A DNA stretch of 64,000 nt from Crossaster papposus (lineage: Eukaryota > Echinodermata > Asteroidea > Velatida > Solasteridae). A program made the position numbers and the translations under genes. The DNA lies in NCBI GenBank assembly GCA_037893245.1, contig JBAIAA010000026.1, positions 310,001 to 374,000 on the forward strand, read 5' to 3'. A model generated the notes under the pieces. That model was not told the DNA's origin, did not search any database, and worked only from the letters and a program-made list of their open reading frames with translations. Numbering within the stretch: the first letter of the stretch is position 1; every line of letters begins with the position of its first letter. Below are positions 44,496 to 53,937 of the stretch, in pieces.

Positions 44496-44914
44496 GTTTA
44501 ATATTTAAGTAATATGCACATCTGGGTAAATATCTAAATATCTTTGTTTTAATCAGTCCCATTAATAATTGTTTGAATTGTCAGGAATGGGTGGATTTGG
44601 GGGGCTGTATTTTATAGTAAATATTATTTAACTGACCTAGTTTTACAATAATGGATGCCAACAAAAAAAGCAAGAAAATTTGCCTTCGTTTTTAACCAGC
44701 GTCTTTTTAAACAGAAATAAAAAAAGGTTATATTTTGTTCTGGTATGTTTTGTATCCAGTACTGGTTCTGATTTACATGGAATGACTGCATATGTTAGAC
44801 CATTTCTTAAACTCCCCATTCGATATAGACAAAGTACAGCCGCATTTTGATTGAAAATAATGCCTGGTCATATCAAAGCCATTTTGTTTGTGTACACTTT
44901 TTCACAGCGCATGT

Positions 44915-45227
44915 GAACGAGTTTGAACGAGTTTGAACGAGTTTGAACGAGTTTGAACGAGTTTGAACGAGTTTGAACGAGTTTGAACGAGTTTGAACGA
45001 GTTTGAACGAGTTTGAACGAGTTTGAACGAGTTTGAACGAGTTTGAACGAGTTTGAACGAGTTTGAACGAGTTTGAACGAGTTTGAACGAGTTTGAACGA
45101 GTTTGAACGAGTTTGAACGAGTTTGAACGAGTTTGAACGAGTTTGAACGAGTTTGAACGAGTTTGAACGAGTTTGAACGAGTTTGAACGAGTTTGACCGA
45201 GTTTGAACGAGTTTGACCGAGGTTATG
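44915..45227. repeat. 10-bp satellite, about 31 units of GTTTGAACGA
   Basis: Almost perfectly uniform; only the last units carry GACCGA variants. It lies in the intron between exons C and D of the Cys-rich gene. The uniformity implies recent expansion or slippage. Confidence 0.97.
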
Positions 45228-45242
45228 GCGGACTACGACTGT

Positions 45243-45490
45243 AGCAACTGTTTTAACATCACCAAGCTGACGCGCGGGATTATTTTTAACGAAACTCGAT
45301 CCAAGGCAGGTTCAGGCCGATAGCACCGGGAAGCACACCCACGCATTTCCGGCCTTGCTCGCTGCTGACAGGCATTTCCGGCCTTGCTCGCTGCTGACAG
45401 GCATTTCTGGCCTTGCTCTTGGCGTTTATGCGTCATCCGTTTCAAATCTGGGAAAAACTTTGCGTTTAAATACGGCACGAACTGGTTGAA
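45243..45490. mobile_element. CCAGTTCGCG-family MITE with internal triplication
   Basis: Right end CACGAACTGGTT is followed by GAA. Inside, GGCATTTCCGGCCTTGCTCG occurs as a local triplicate. The left end is worn. Confidence 0.65.
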
Positions 45491-45641
45491 GTCACTTGAC
45501 CAAAAGTTGTAATCTATTTGGTCAAAGCGTTCTGTTCGATTGACAGGCCGGATCGGTCCACCTGGAATCTGCTCAAATACCGGGTCCCGATGCACAGCTC
45601 TACAACGATCTTTTTTGGAGGGAGGGGAAGGGGAGGTTTAC

Positions 45642-45857
45642 CAGTTCCTTCACAGTAGAACCAAGGTGTGCAATCCGGGCATTCCGAAGCAACGGCCAGA
45701 CCAGTGACGTTAGAGAATGTTCCACTTGGACACGGGTCGGGGTTAAACGTGGTCCCCTGGCAGAAGTACCCCTCAGGACAAATGGACTGGTCCGGGCGGG
45801 TCGAGGACTCGTTGCAGTAGAAGCGAGGCAAGCAGGGCCCGCTGACGTCAGTTTGTG
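45642..45857 (-). CDS. Cys-rich (GCC-type) host gene, exon C
   Basis: 216 bp between acceptor TGCAATGCAG and donor GTAAAC. It reads QTDVSGPCLPRFYCNE, STRPDQSICPEGYFCQG, DPCPSGTFSNVTGLAVASEC and PDCTPWFYCEGTG. The C-x-x-x-x-Y/F-C and CPSGTF...C..C pattern is the GCC2/GCC3 (ephrin-receptor-like, disulfide-rich) module of large secreted or membrane proteins. It begins with two bases and ends with one base of split codons (phase 1 at both ends). The intron on its 5' side is about 15 kb and holds the Polinton. Confidence 0.85.
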
Positions 45858-46024
45858 CTGCATTGCAAAAAAAGATAACGCAGAGAAGAAAAAAATGGTA
45901 TGAGTACTCCAATTCAACAAAATCTAAAGAACAAGCATTTGTTTGATTTGGTTGTAAAGATTAAAGATAAAAATACAACAAACATCAAAACACAGAACTA
46001 CCAAATTATTATGAAATACCTTAG

Positions 46025-46228
46025 TTAACCAGTTCGCGCCGGGATTATTTTAACATCACCGAGCCGAGGGGCATGAGTATTTTTAACGAAACTCGATCCG
46101 AGGCAGGTTCAGGCCGGGAAGCACACCCATACATTTCCGGCCTTTCTCGTGGCGTGTTTATGCGTCATCCGTTTTGAATCTGGGGAAAACTTGGCGTTTA
46201 TATTCGTCATCCGGCGCGAACTGGTTAA
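46025..46228. mobile_element. TTAA MITE, CCAGTTCGCG family, best-preserved short copy
   Basis: 204 bp including TTAA on both sides. TIRs are CCAGTTCGCGCCGG and (inverted) CCAGTTCGCGCCGG, a perfect 14-bp match. It lies just outside the left end of the Polinton. Confidence 0.95.
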
Positions 46229-46578
46229 TGTCTCAAGCACATGGTGTGGTCATTTAAACAAAAAGTGTATTGTTTTTGTATCAATTTCCGACGATGGTCG
46301 GCTGACTATCATTGGAAGAAAAAAAAGTGACTTTTTAGCCGCTATTCTGGTTTCCTTACCTGACAAATTGTGACTCAAATGTTAGAGTATTGTTTTCTCG
46401 GAAGTAGTATGGAAATGGCCGCTTCTAGACCAGCCCAATTTTGTTCAATCGTCACCCCACAAAAAAAAAAAAGACAGTTTGTCTTTTTTAAAACTTTGAT
46501 CTCATATCAACGCAATTTAAAACGAGTCTAAAGGTGGCGCCGACGCGTAAGGAGGAGGTCGATCAAAATAATTTGTAT

Positions 46579-47205
46579 TTATCGCGAAGCTGTAAGTTTT
46601 TCGATAAGACCTTTTTTTTCTTTAGACACCAACTCTTCCACGCGTCTTTTTATCTCGGATTCCATACCGCTCGAATCCTTTTTTTCCGACAGCTTGCTGC
46701 CGGACCTGATAGCCTCTTTCATATCGTTAAATTGCCTCAATTCCTTTAATATCAAAGCGTACTCTTCGTGGGATATATCGCCGTCTGTAATAGCTTGAGA
46801 AATAAGATCTCTTACGCTGTTGAGTTTAGCCTCGGCCAAGACTCTAATCTCGTCGTGTTTTTTAACTTTACGTCTAAATCGTTTGCTAAAATATTTTAAT
46901 ACGAACGCGGCACAACCAAAACTCAAGGCTACTCCCTCTAACGCAAAACCAACGGGTGACTTGATGGCACCGCTTATAGCCGTGATTCCCAAACCCCCAC
47001 AAATCACACCACCCATCTCGGCTAGCGTTTCCGTAGTAGACAATGTCGTAATGAACTTGCCATATTTTTTACACAACGCGCTTCGCTGTTCTCGTTGCGT
47101 CAATATATCTTTTTGAACTTTTTTGATCTTTTGCAATCGAAACACCCTCGTACTATCATCATCTTCGATGGTACTTTTTAGATCGGGATAAATACTAGTC
47201 GTCAT
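46579..47205 (-). CDS. Polinton conserved protein (hydrophobic core, CKKY motif)
   Basis: 208 codons, open. Basic N-terminal region with KKVQKDILTQREQRS and CKKYGKF, two hydrophobic stretches (about residues 60-105, GGVICGGLGI and GFALEGVALSFG), then KKHDEIRVLAEAKLNSVRDL and a charged coiled-coil tail. Proteins of this layout are common in invertebrate Polintons; their role is not established. The hydrophobic pair suggests membrane interaction. Confidence 0.7.
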   Translation of the reverse strand: MTTSIYPDLKSTIEDDDSTRVFRLQKIKKVQKDILTQREQRSALCKKYGKFITTLSTTETLAEMGGVICGGLGITAISGAIKSPVGFALEGVALSFGCAAFVLKYFSKRFRRKVKKHDEIRVLAEAKLNSVRDLISQAITDGDISHEEYALILKELRQFNDMKEAIRSGSKLSEKKDSSGMESEIKRRVEELVSKEKKGLIEKLTASR

Positions 47206-47249
47206 TTTATTAAGACAAAACTAAAATATTTCTACTTTTAAAAGAGTAA

Positions 47250-47919
47250 CTAAAATATTTCTACGTTAAAAATTATCTCTTTATCTCTATTATTGATTAT
47301 CTGGCCAAGACCGTTTTTCAACGAAAACGTGAGGCTTTTTATTTTGCCAGCTACCAACTCTTTCGAACACTTGTTATACATGTAGTTGATATAAATTGGA
47401 TCTTGAGGATTGTTTGAACGAGCAGCATCACAGTGTACGGGTATACTCTCCAACAGGTTAGTTTGTAAAAAGACCGCGCTGTAAAGATTTAGGCTAAATT
47501 TTTCATAATAATTACTACCACCATTGAGCCAACCCCTGGGTAAACCTAAAAGTTTAGATAGATTACTCGATAGTTTTATTTTTTTGGTCGGGAATGGATA
47601 TATAAAACAGTTCATCGGATAAGGACTCTATAGATATATCGTGAAAATCTTTTATACGATATTCAAAAGAATGAAGATTCCACCTATCCGGAGGAATATC
47701 AATTTTTTCACGATCGGCAATTTGAAGAGGCGTCAGATCATCGATATCACCCGTAAAACTCTCCCAAATTATCGACGCTTTTTTTTCGAGGTTATAAAAA
47801 CCTAAGTCTAACACAAAGTTGTTTAACTTCATGCGACGGTCACCCCCGACGTTATCCATAGGTCGCGATAGTTCAAAGGTCTTCTCGTTATCTGTCATGA
47901 CGAACGTATGAGACTGCAT
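47250..47919 (-). pseudogene. Polinton capsid-type structural protein
   Basis: The region starts FELSRPMDNVGGDRRMKLN and later has LSSNLSKLLGLPRGWLNGG and a beta-rich C-terminal part. This matches a conserved structural-type protein of invertebrate Polintons, probably a particle component; I cannot say which capsid class. Broken. The last part is duplicated nearby (47929-48143). Confidence 0.6.
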
Positions 47920-47928
47920 TTTACAAAA

Positions 47929-48143
47929 GTAACTAAAATATTTGTACGTTTAAAATTATATCTTTACCTCTATTATCGATTATCTCACCAAGACTGTTTT
48001 TTTAAGAAAACGTGAGGCTGTTTATTTTATCGGCTACTAACTCTTTCGAAGAATTGTCGTATTTGACGTAAATAGGATCTTGGGGATTGTTTGAACGAGC
48101 TGCATCGCCCGATAAAGGTATATTCTCCAAAAGATTGGTTCGT
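47929..48143 (-). repeat. Partial duplicate of the capsid-type gene 3' end
   Basis: Resembles 47235-47465 (for example GATCTTGGGGATTGTTTGAA versus GATCTTGAGGATTGTTTGAA). A diverged tandem copy of the gene end and its downstream DNA. Confidence 0.75.
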
Positions 48144-48171
48144 TTTCCATTAACAAAATTTGAATGCGTAG

Positions 48172-48304
48172 ACAATGGCTTTTCGAGCGACCACAACGAC
48201 TGTTTTGTGGTGCAAGAGTGCAGGCCTGCATCGCTGCACTGTACAGTGCAGCGATGCAGGCCGGAATTCCTGCACCACAAAACAGTTGCTCGAAAAGCCA
48301 TTGT
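48172..48304. repeat. 133-bp near-perfect palindrome
   Basis: CAATGGCTTTTCGAGC at each end, then ACTGTTTTGTGGTGCA and GGCCTGCATCGCTGCACTGT, meeting at an ACAGTGCA centre. It would fold into one long hairpin. It lies in the block inserted into the Polinton. Confidence 0.85.
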
Positions 48305-48334
48305 TGCGTCCCCCGTCTTCGCATAGTGTGCTCT

Positions 48335-48580
48335 TTATGTGAGTCGGGTGCCGTCTGGACGTCCATAGAGTTTATACATGAGAAATTTTCCTGAATCATT
48401 TGAAAACAGTGTTTTGAAAAGCTGGTCGAAATTGCTCGGATTTTCAACCCCAAATAATTGTGAGTACCATGGAAGCCCTAACAGTTCTTCTTTAACATGT
48501 ATAGAAGCCAGTATGCGCTTTCCAAGATATTTTGTCAAGTATTTGGCATGTTTTGGGCAACTTTTGTGTTCCCAATTCAT
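48335..48580 (-). CDS. Unassigned 81-codon open frame
   Basis: Reads MNWEHKSCPKHAKYLTKYLG, then LLGLPWYSQLFGVENPSN. Composition is protein-like but I know no family. It may be part of a transposon next to the palindrome. Confidence 0.25.
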   Translation of the reverse strand: MNWEHKSCPKHAKYLTKYLGKRILASIHVKEELLGLPWYSQLFGVENPSNFDQLFKTLFSNDSGKFLMYKLYGRPDGTRLT

Positions 48581-49049
48581 TTTTGTATTGGCAATATGCT
48601 AATAAACTGTTGGGGCGTTAGAACGACAGACAAAATCCAAAATTAAAAAAGGAGTGAAAACGCCCCAATTATTGGGTCTACATGTGACCCTGCTATGAGA
48701 TGCACGAATAAGCCACTTTGTAATACATGTGTAATAAATGGACAACTGGGGGCATATAAAAAAAGCAAGAATGTTGGATTAATAGTGAAAATATACATGG
48801 ACATGTTGTGGCATCTAACGTTTGTTGAGAATAAATAAAAATGCCAAAGTATGATCTGTCTCTTGTATACTCTTTATTTCACACGTCAAAATGGGAAACT
48901 TGTTGAGTTGAAACTGCAAAGCGAATGTCATGTAATAGAAAGAATATTCCTATGGGGTGAAGAATAAAATATTTTCCATTTCCAACAGTTTGTTCACCTC
49001 ATAGTAATATTTATTATATTGCACTCCACATAAAACAAACTTAAAACTA

Positions 49050-49860
49050 GAAATGTGTTTGTGGACAAACACAGAGCTGTTTCGCATACTGTCCAAAATG
49101 ACTTTTAATATTTGGGTGGTGGTCTAAGTGTGTGCCAAGTCTAAAGTCGATCGAATTTAGTGCCAAAGATATATTGGTTGAAAAAAACGTGTACAAATCC
49201 TATGGGGAAAATTAAACCTTTAATGTGACGTCACATGACATCCGATGATATCATCACAATGTCATCTTAATTTTCGTTTATAACACATACTGGAATACTT
49301 GTATACCAAGTTTGACCCTAATTGGACTTGTACTTCCAGAGATAGAGGGTCTTAAAAACTACACCTTTAATGTGACGTCACATGACCCACGATGATGTCA
49401 TCATGACGTCACCCTGATGTTCGTCTATAACACATCCTGGAATACTTGCATACCAAGTTTGACCCCAATCGGGCCTGTACTTCCAGAGATAGAGAGGCCT
49501 CAAAACTGCACCTTTAATGTGACGTCACATGACCCACGATAACGTCATCATGACGATGTTTCCCTTGGCCCTCCTGGGGATGGTGGTCGAGGTGTGTGCC
49601 AAGTCTCAAGTCGATCAAATTTACGAAAGTGTCAAAATCAATAGTCTGAAGAAAAACGTGTACAAACCTTATGGGAAAAATTTTGAACCTTTAACGTCAC
49701 GTCAGGTGACCTTGAAAGACGCAATCGTGCCGAATTTCTTTCAGGGACATCTGGGAGTGGGGTTCTAAGTGTATACCAAGTTTCAAGTCGGTCGGATTCA
49801 CCAAAATGTCAAAGTCAATAGTCTGAAGAAAAACGTGTACAAAACCTATGGGGAAAATAT
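49050..49860. repeat. TGACGTCA-bearing interspersed repeat, copy C (inverted, tandem 147-bp units)
   Basis: Starts CTAGAAATGTGTTTGTGGAC (inverse of copies A and B). CCTTTAATGTGACGTCACAT recurs at 49217, 49364 and 49511, a 147-bp period, with a fourth diverged start at 49688. Confidence 0.85.
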
Positions 49861-50611
49861 TTTAGTAATTTGGTTTGCATATTATTAAAGCATATATCGT
49901 TGAGCATTATTGGTGAAAATAGGGAAGATATTACATTAATATTTTTGGAGATATTCCTATTTTTAGCGAGTATGTGTAAAAATGGCTTTTCCACGGGAGC
50001 TGTCAATGCATCAACATGTTTGAATATGATATGACACAATAATGTAATGACGCGATAGTCCTTTGACAAATGTTTTTGCGAGAGCTTCTTTTATTTACAC
50101 TAAAATGGATAAATAATACTTTTTAATAGATAGATGAATTTATTCATGATTTCAATCTCACAAACATTTTTCTTACTTGGTTAGACTGCCAAAGAATTTT
50201 CGCAGGAACAGACTAACTTATGCAATGACGATATTATGTGCACAAAATCATGACAATTGTCTATTGATGTTCCAGATACATGAAATTATATTATTTGTCA
50301 AACTAACTGAAATGAACAAAACCAGAAGCCTATCTATTAAAAAGTATTATTTATCCATTTTAGTGTAAATCAAAGGAGCTCTCGCAAAAACATTTGTCAA
50401 AGGACTATCGCGTCATTACATTATTGTGTCATATCATATTCAAACATGTTGATGCATTGACAGCTCCCGTGGAAAAGCCATTTTTACACATACTCGCTAA
50501 AAATAGGAATATCTCCAAAAATATTAATGTAATATCTTCCCTATTTTCACCAATAATGCTCCAAACGATATATGCTTTAATAATATGCAAACAAAATTAC
50601 AAAAATATTTT
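49857..50611. repeat. Fold-back element with arms of about 250-280 bp
   Basis: The left arm (about 49857-50135) and right arm (about 50331-50611) are near-exact reverse complements, for example CAAATGTTTTTGCGAGAGCT at left and its inverse at right. Open frames in both arms give the same shadow peptide. It lies next to the Polinton ATPase region. Confidence 0.85.
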
Positions 50612-50626
50612 ATCATCTAGGAGAAA

Positions 50627-51183
50627 ATGGCCTCCAAAAGTGGGTATAGTTTTTTTTGGACCACCCTGTACTTGGTGATCATATGTCCGACTCTGTCAAA
50701 CAACAAAACGTACCACGAGAGGCCTTGGTTTTTTAACGACACCTATGTTTACGCGTGCGACCTCGACGCCAAAAATATGAACATGAACGAAGCCATAGAC
50801 CTTTATCGAACGAAATTTAAAAATTTGCACACTTTGTTTTTAATCGACGACTGCAGCGCTTATCAAGCGATGAAATCGGCCAAAAGGGCCACAAGGGAGG
50901 ATGCTGCATGTTATCTAAATTAGCCTTTAGCGGTAGACACGATAACCACAGCTGTTGGTTATTGACTCAAAAATATAACAGCGTTTTAAAAGATTATCGC
51001 GAACAGACTCAATGGGTCGCTATTTTTTATTGCAAAGACAAAATTTTTTTTGATAATTGCCTCGACGAAAATGATGTGGTGCCGGATAATAAAAGGCAAG
51101 ACATAAAACAATATCTCAAAGACACTCCCTATAGTAAATTGATTTTATATACGAATCCTCGGACTAAATGGAATTTGTTGTAA
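50627..51183 (+). pseudogene. Polinton packaging ATPase (FtsK/HerA-type), recognisable C-terminal part
   Basis: Reads LVIICPTLSNNKTYHERPWF, LFLIDDCSAYQAMK (Walker B-like DD), KLAFSGRHDNHSCWLLTQKY and DKIFFDNCLDENDVV. The ICPT, DD, SGRH and WLLTQ blocks in this order are the signature of the A32-like FtsK/HerA ATPase that Polintons share with double-jelly-roll viruses, where it pumps DNA into the particle. Broken. Confidence 0.8.
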
Positions 51184-51194
51184 CCTAGTTGTGA

Positions 51195-51395
51195 TTTGTT
51201 GAGGTTTTGTTAGATAGCTAGTTGTAATTTGTTGAACAGCTAGTTGAGATTTGCTGTATAGCTAGTTGTAAAGTACTTGCATAGCTAGTTGTAATTTGTT
51301 GGACAGCTAGTTGTAATTTGTTGAACAGCTAGTTTTAATTTGTTGGGTAGCTTGTTGTAAGTTGTTAAACAGCTAGTTGTGATTTGTTGCAGTTA
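51195..51395. repeat. 22-bp tandem repeat
   Basis: About nine units of AGCTAGTTGTAATTTGTTGAAC with drift. It lies between the ATPase and the next Polinton gene. Confidence 0.85.
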
Positions 51396-51416
51396 GTTTA
51401 TCTCGCGTTTATTTAA

Positions 51417-52073
51417 ATGTTATTTTTGCTGATCGATCTTTTGCTCAAATTTATTATAGCGTCGACCTTGTGTATTTTATCTTATAAATATTTTTCTTTA
51501 AAAATAAAATTATACCGTCTTATAAAAATGGAGCCTTTAAAAACTTTAGACAACGATCCGCAAACGGAAAAACATAAAAATAGACTGTTGGGTGTAGTAT
51601 CAGCCGGTGATTCTAAAAAGTATTTGGGTAAAGAATTTAGCCAAGGAGATATAGAAAACCTAGACGCGAACAAACAAGAAAAAATGTACAACCATTACGA
51701 GGCAAGGTTGGGTAAAGAAAATATTACTAGTTTGGGTAACTGCGTGCTAGGGATTTACTCGAGAGTTTTAGGCGCGAGTCTACCTATGATCAAACCCATG
51801 GGTGTCAGTCTACGAGTAGACTCGGAAGACGCGCTCACCAAAGATCTAGAGGAAGATCCCGTTATATCTAGCTCGATAGCTAGTTTACTTTGCGAAGTTT
51901 ATTACAACTACGGAATGTTGTTGTCGCCGTTAGTAGGTTTATTGATAACGTCTAAACATTTAGTTATCAACGAAAAGAATTCTCTTGACAATATAATAAA
52001 AGATGAGTCAACAAGAGAGCCCAAGTTCGTCGATGTTAAAGAAGACTCCAAAGGTACAGACGGTGACGACTAA
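51417..52073 (+). CDS. Polinton conserved protein, unknown function
   Basis: 218 codons from the first ATG; the internal ATG at 51528 (MEPLKTLDNDPQTEKHKNRL) may be the true start because the first 37 residues are hydrophobic and AT-rich. Contains YNHYEARLGKENITSLGN and SIASLLCEVYYNYGMLLSPL. Proteins with YEARLG...SLG and E-Y-Y-G-LL-P recur in invertebrate Polintons. It overlaps the start of the next frame by about 70 bases. Confidence 0.6.
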   Translation: MLFLLIDLLLKFIIASTLCILSYKYFSLKIKLYRLIKMEPLKTLDNDPQTEKHKNRLLGVVSAGDSKKYLGKEFSQGDIENLDANKQEKMYNHYEARLGKENITSLGNCVLGIYSRVLGASLPMIKPMGVSLRVDSEDALTKDLEEDPVISSSIASLLCEVYYNYGMLLSPLVGLLITSKHLVINEKNSLDNIIKDESTREPKFVDVKEDSKGTDGDD

Positions 52074-52233
52074 AACAAAAAATCCAGGTAGAGTAAAACA
52101 AGGCAAGGCATTAGCGGAACACAACAAAAAGAGAAAAGAACAAATTGCCAAGATGCAAAATATAGACGTGAAGAGTACTCTTTCTTATTCGTACGCAACA
52201 ATTGGGTCAATAACGGGTTGGCGCTTGTTTTAG
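52003..52233 (+). CDS. Polinton small basic protein
   Basis: 76 codons: Ser-rich start, then KNPGRVKQGKALAEHNKKRK and a short hydrophobic tail. The PGRV-GK-L-x-N-K block is conserved in related elements. Overlaps the gene before it in another frame. Possibly DNA-binding; unproven. Confidence 0.5.
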   Translation: MSQQESPSSSMLKKTPKVQTVTTKTKNPGRVKQGKALAEHNKKRKEQIAKMQNIDVKSTLSYSYATIGSITGWRLF

Positions 52234-52415
52234 GAGGACTCTATATATGAAGCCAAAGAGTCTCACCACCAAAACCACAACCACTAGCACAGCCTCCCCG
52301 AAAGAGCCCAAGGGGGACTCCGTCCCAAATCCCTTCTTCTCCGCCCCAACCATCTTCAGATTTTGTAGAAATGGAATAAAAAAAATTAAAAAAAAAAAAA
52401 TTGTGGCAATTATAA

Positions 52416-52649
52416 TTGGATACTAATAGCATCGCCAACAATCTCTATCACGCCGCCGTGATCTCTATGTTAAGCGTGGGATTTACCATGTTTAGTAAAA
52501 AACTGTTGAAGATCAAACCGGCCGATCTCGACAAGTTGAGCGTAGAAGATGTAGCTAAACTAACGGCTGCGATAAGCGCATCGATGTACGTAAAAACATG
52601 GCTGGTCAATCAAAATATACTCCCACCAAATATATTAAACTCGACATAA
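52416..52649 (+). CDS. Polinton small membrane-type protein
   Basis: 77 codons with a hydrophobic segment (AAVISMLSVGFTMFSKKLL), then KPADLDKLSVEDVAKLTAAI and ILPPNIL. Same layout as a small conserved protein of other invertebrate Polintons. Role unknown. Confidence 0.5.
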   Translation: MDTNSIANNLYHAAVISMLSVGFTMFSKKLLKIKPADLDKLSVEDVAKLTAAISASMYVKTWLVNQNILPPNILNST

Positions 52650-52671
52650 AACTTTAGTTCGTTATAATAAA

Positions 52672-53274
52672 ATGGCCGAAGGTGGAGATTTTGAACCGGT
52701 AGACGAATTTACCCCGGCATAAAACAACGATCTAGACTGGGACAATAACGATTACTCCATCGACAACGAAACGGCGTTAGATCCAGCCTATGCTCAAGCT
52801 CGTGATGGTGTTTTAGAACAAGGGAGACGTTTTATTGATAATCAAAGAGTCGAAAGTTTCTACGAACGTCAAGGACAAAGACAATATGATATAATTTTGC
52901 AATGGGAAAGATTCGTAGTAAAAGATAACACGTTATATTTTAAAACCGATGACGAAGAAGTAAGATTATCGCAAAAAAACAAACCAGATACATTTTTAGC
53001 ATTAAGTTCTATCGAAAAAAATGCTAGGGACGGTATAGATTTTATTAGAAACCAATTAGGTTTTAAAGATTATAAACGAAACCCACTTAGTATAGAACAA
53101 CAACAACAATTACAACAGATTGAACCGGAGTCTATCCCGATGCAAGATCTTCCGAAAATGGCCCTTGATTTAAGCGAAATTCTCAAAACTTTAGACCAAG
53201 AACAAGAACAGGAAACCAGTTTTATACTAATCGCGGGTTTAGACAGAACTCTTCAAACGATGAGAGGCAACTAA
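52672..53274 (+). pseudogene. Polinton hypothetical protein, acidic start and Gln-rich tail
   Basis: Begins MAEGGDFEPVDEF, acidic, then WERFVVKDNTLYFKTDDEEV and a Q-rich stretch (EQQQQLQQIE). The readable part looks conserved in composition; function unknown. Broken. Confidence 0.45.
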
Positions 53275-53881
53275 ATTTAGCGCGTCTCAGAATACTCGAT
53301 GATGAGATAGCCCAGACCGAAGGAGCATTAGCCGAATCAGTGAGCGACGGTTCCACGGCAGAAATGAAAGAAAAATTAGAAGACTTAAAAATCGAAAGAT
53401 CGGCTAGATTAGAAGCCGACGAAAAAAACCTCAGAAGTCAGATAAACAGAATCAAAGAAACGATTACGAGGATTTTAGATAGCGACACGACCTTGAGAGA
53501 AAAATTAGAACGTTGTTTAGAGAACAAGGCGTGACCATCGCGAGCATTTTGTCGGCGTTTGGTTCGGCTATCGGTTTGATAGTAAAGAGCGTTTTGTCTG
53601 TCAGTGCGTCCGCGCCAACGCCCGCGCCTACTCCGATACCACCATCTAACGCGAATAACGTAAAAGAATGGATACAGTCGCAACTAAAACACTTTTCAAA
53701 CGCGCTCGCTAAACTCGGCTCAAAATTACTCGACGCCTTGCCCGTAATTTTAGGCGGTATAGCGAGTTGGATATTTAACGTATTGAGTAAAACCGTCGGA
53801 TGGTTGGGCGAACACGTGTGGGCCTTTATAGTGGGAGTCGGAACTTTAATTTTTGTTTATTTACAAAAGCGCCTCGGTTAA
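53275..53881 (+). pseudogene. Polinton coiled-coil plus membrane protein
   Basis: The first part is a Glu/Lys/Arg-rich coiled coil (KEKLEDLKIERSARLEADEK). The second part is FREQGVTIASILSAFGSAIG, a Pro-rich linker, NVKEWIQSQLKHFSNALAKL, and a C-terminal VGWLGEHVWAFIVGVGTL. FREQGITIASI...WLSQNLWALVVGVG-type proteins are abundant in cnidarian Polintons. Two membrane segments are likely. Broken. Ends beside the 50-bp palindrome. Confidence 0.65.
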
Positions 53882-53887
53882 AAGTGA

Positions 53888-53937
53888 AAAAAAAAAAGCC
53901 TTCTAACAAAATATTTTGTTAGAAGGCTTTTTTTTTT
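53888..53937. terminator. Perfect 50-bp palindrome between convergent genes
   Basis: An A-tract, GCCTTCTAACAAAAT, its exact inverse, and a T-tract, with no loop bases. It lies between a plus-strand and a minus-strand Polinton gene that end toward each other. It looks like a two-way intrinsic-type terminator or 3'-end signal; function is inferred. Confidence 0.6.

Noticed and set aside
49815-50678. Two identical MSKDYRVITLLCHIIF peptides as a gene pair
   Set aside because: They are the two arms of a fold-back repeat; the second frame runs on into unrelated DNA.
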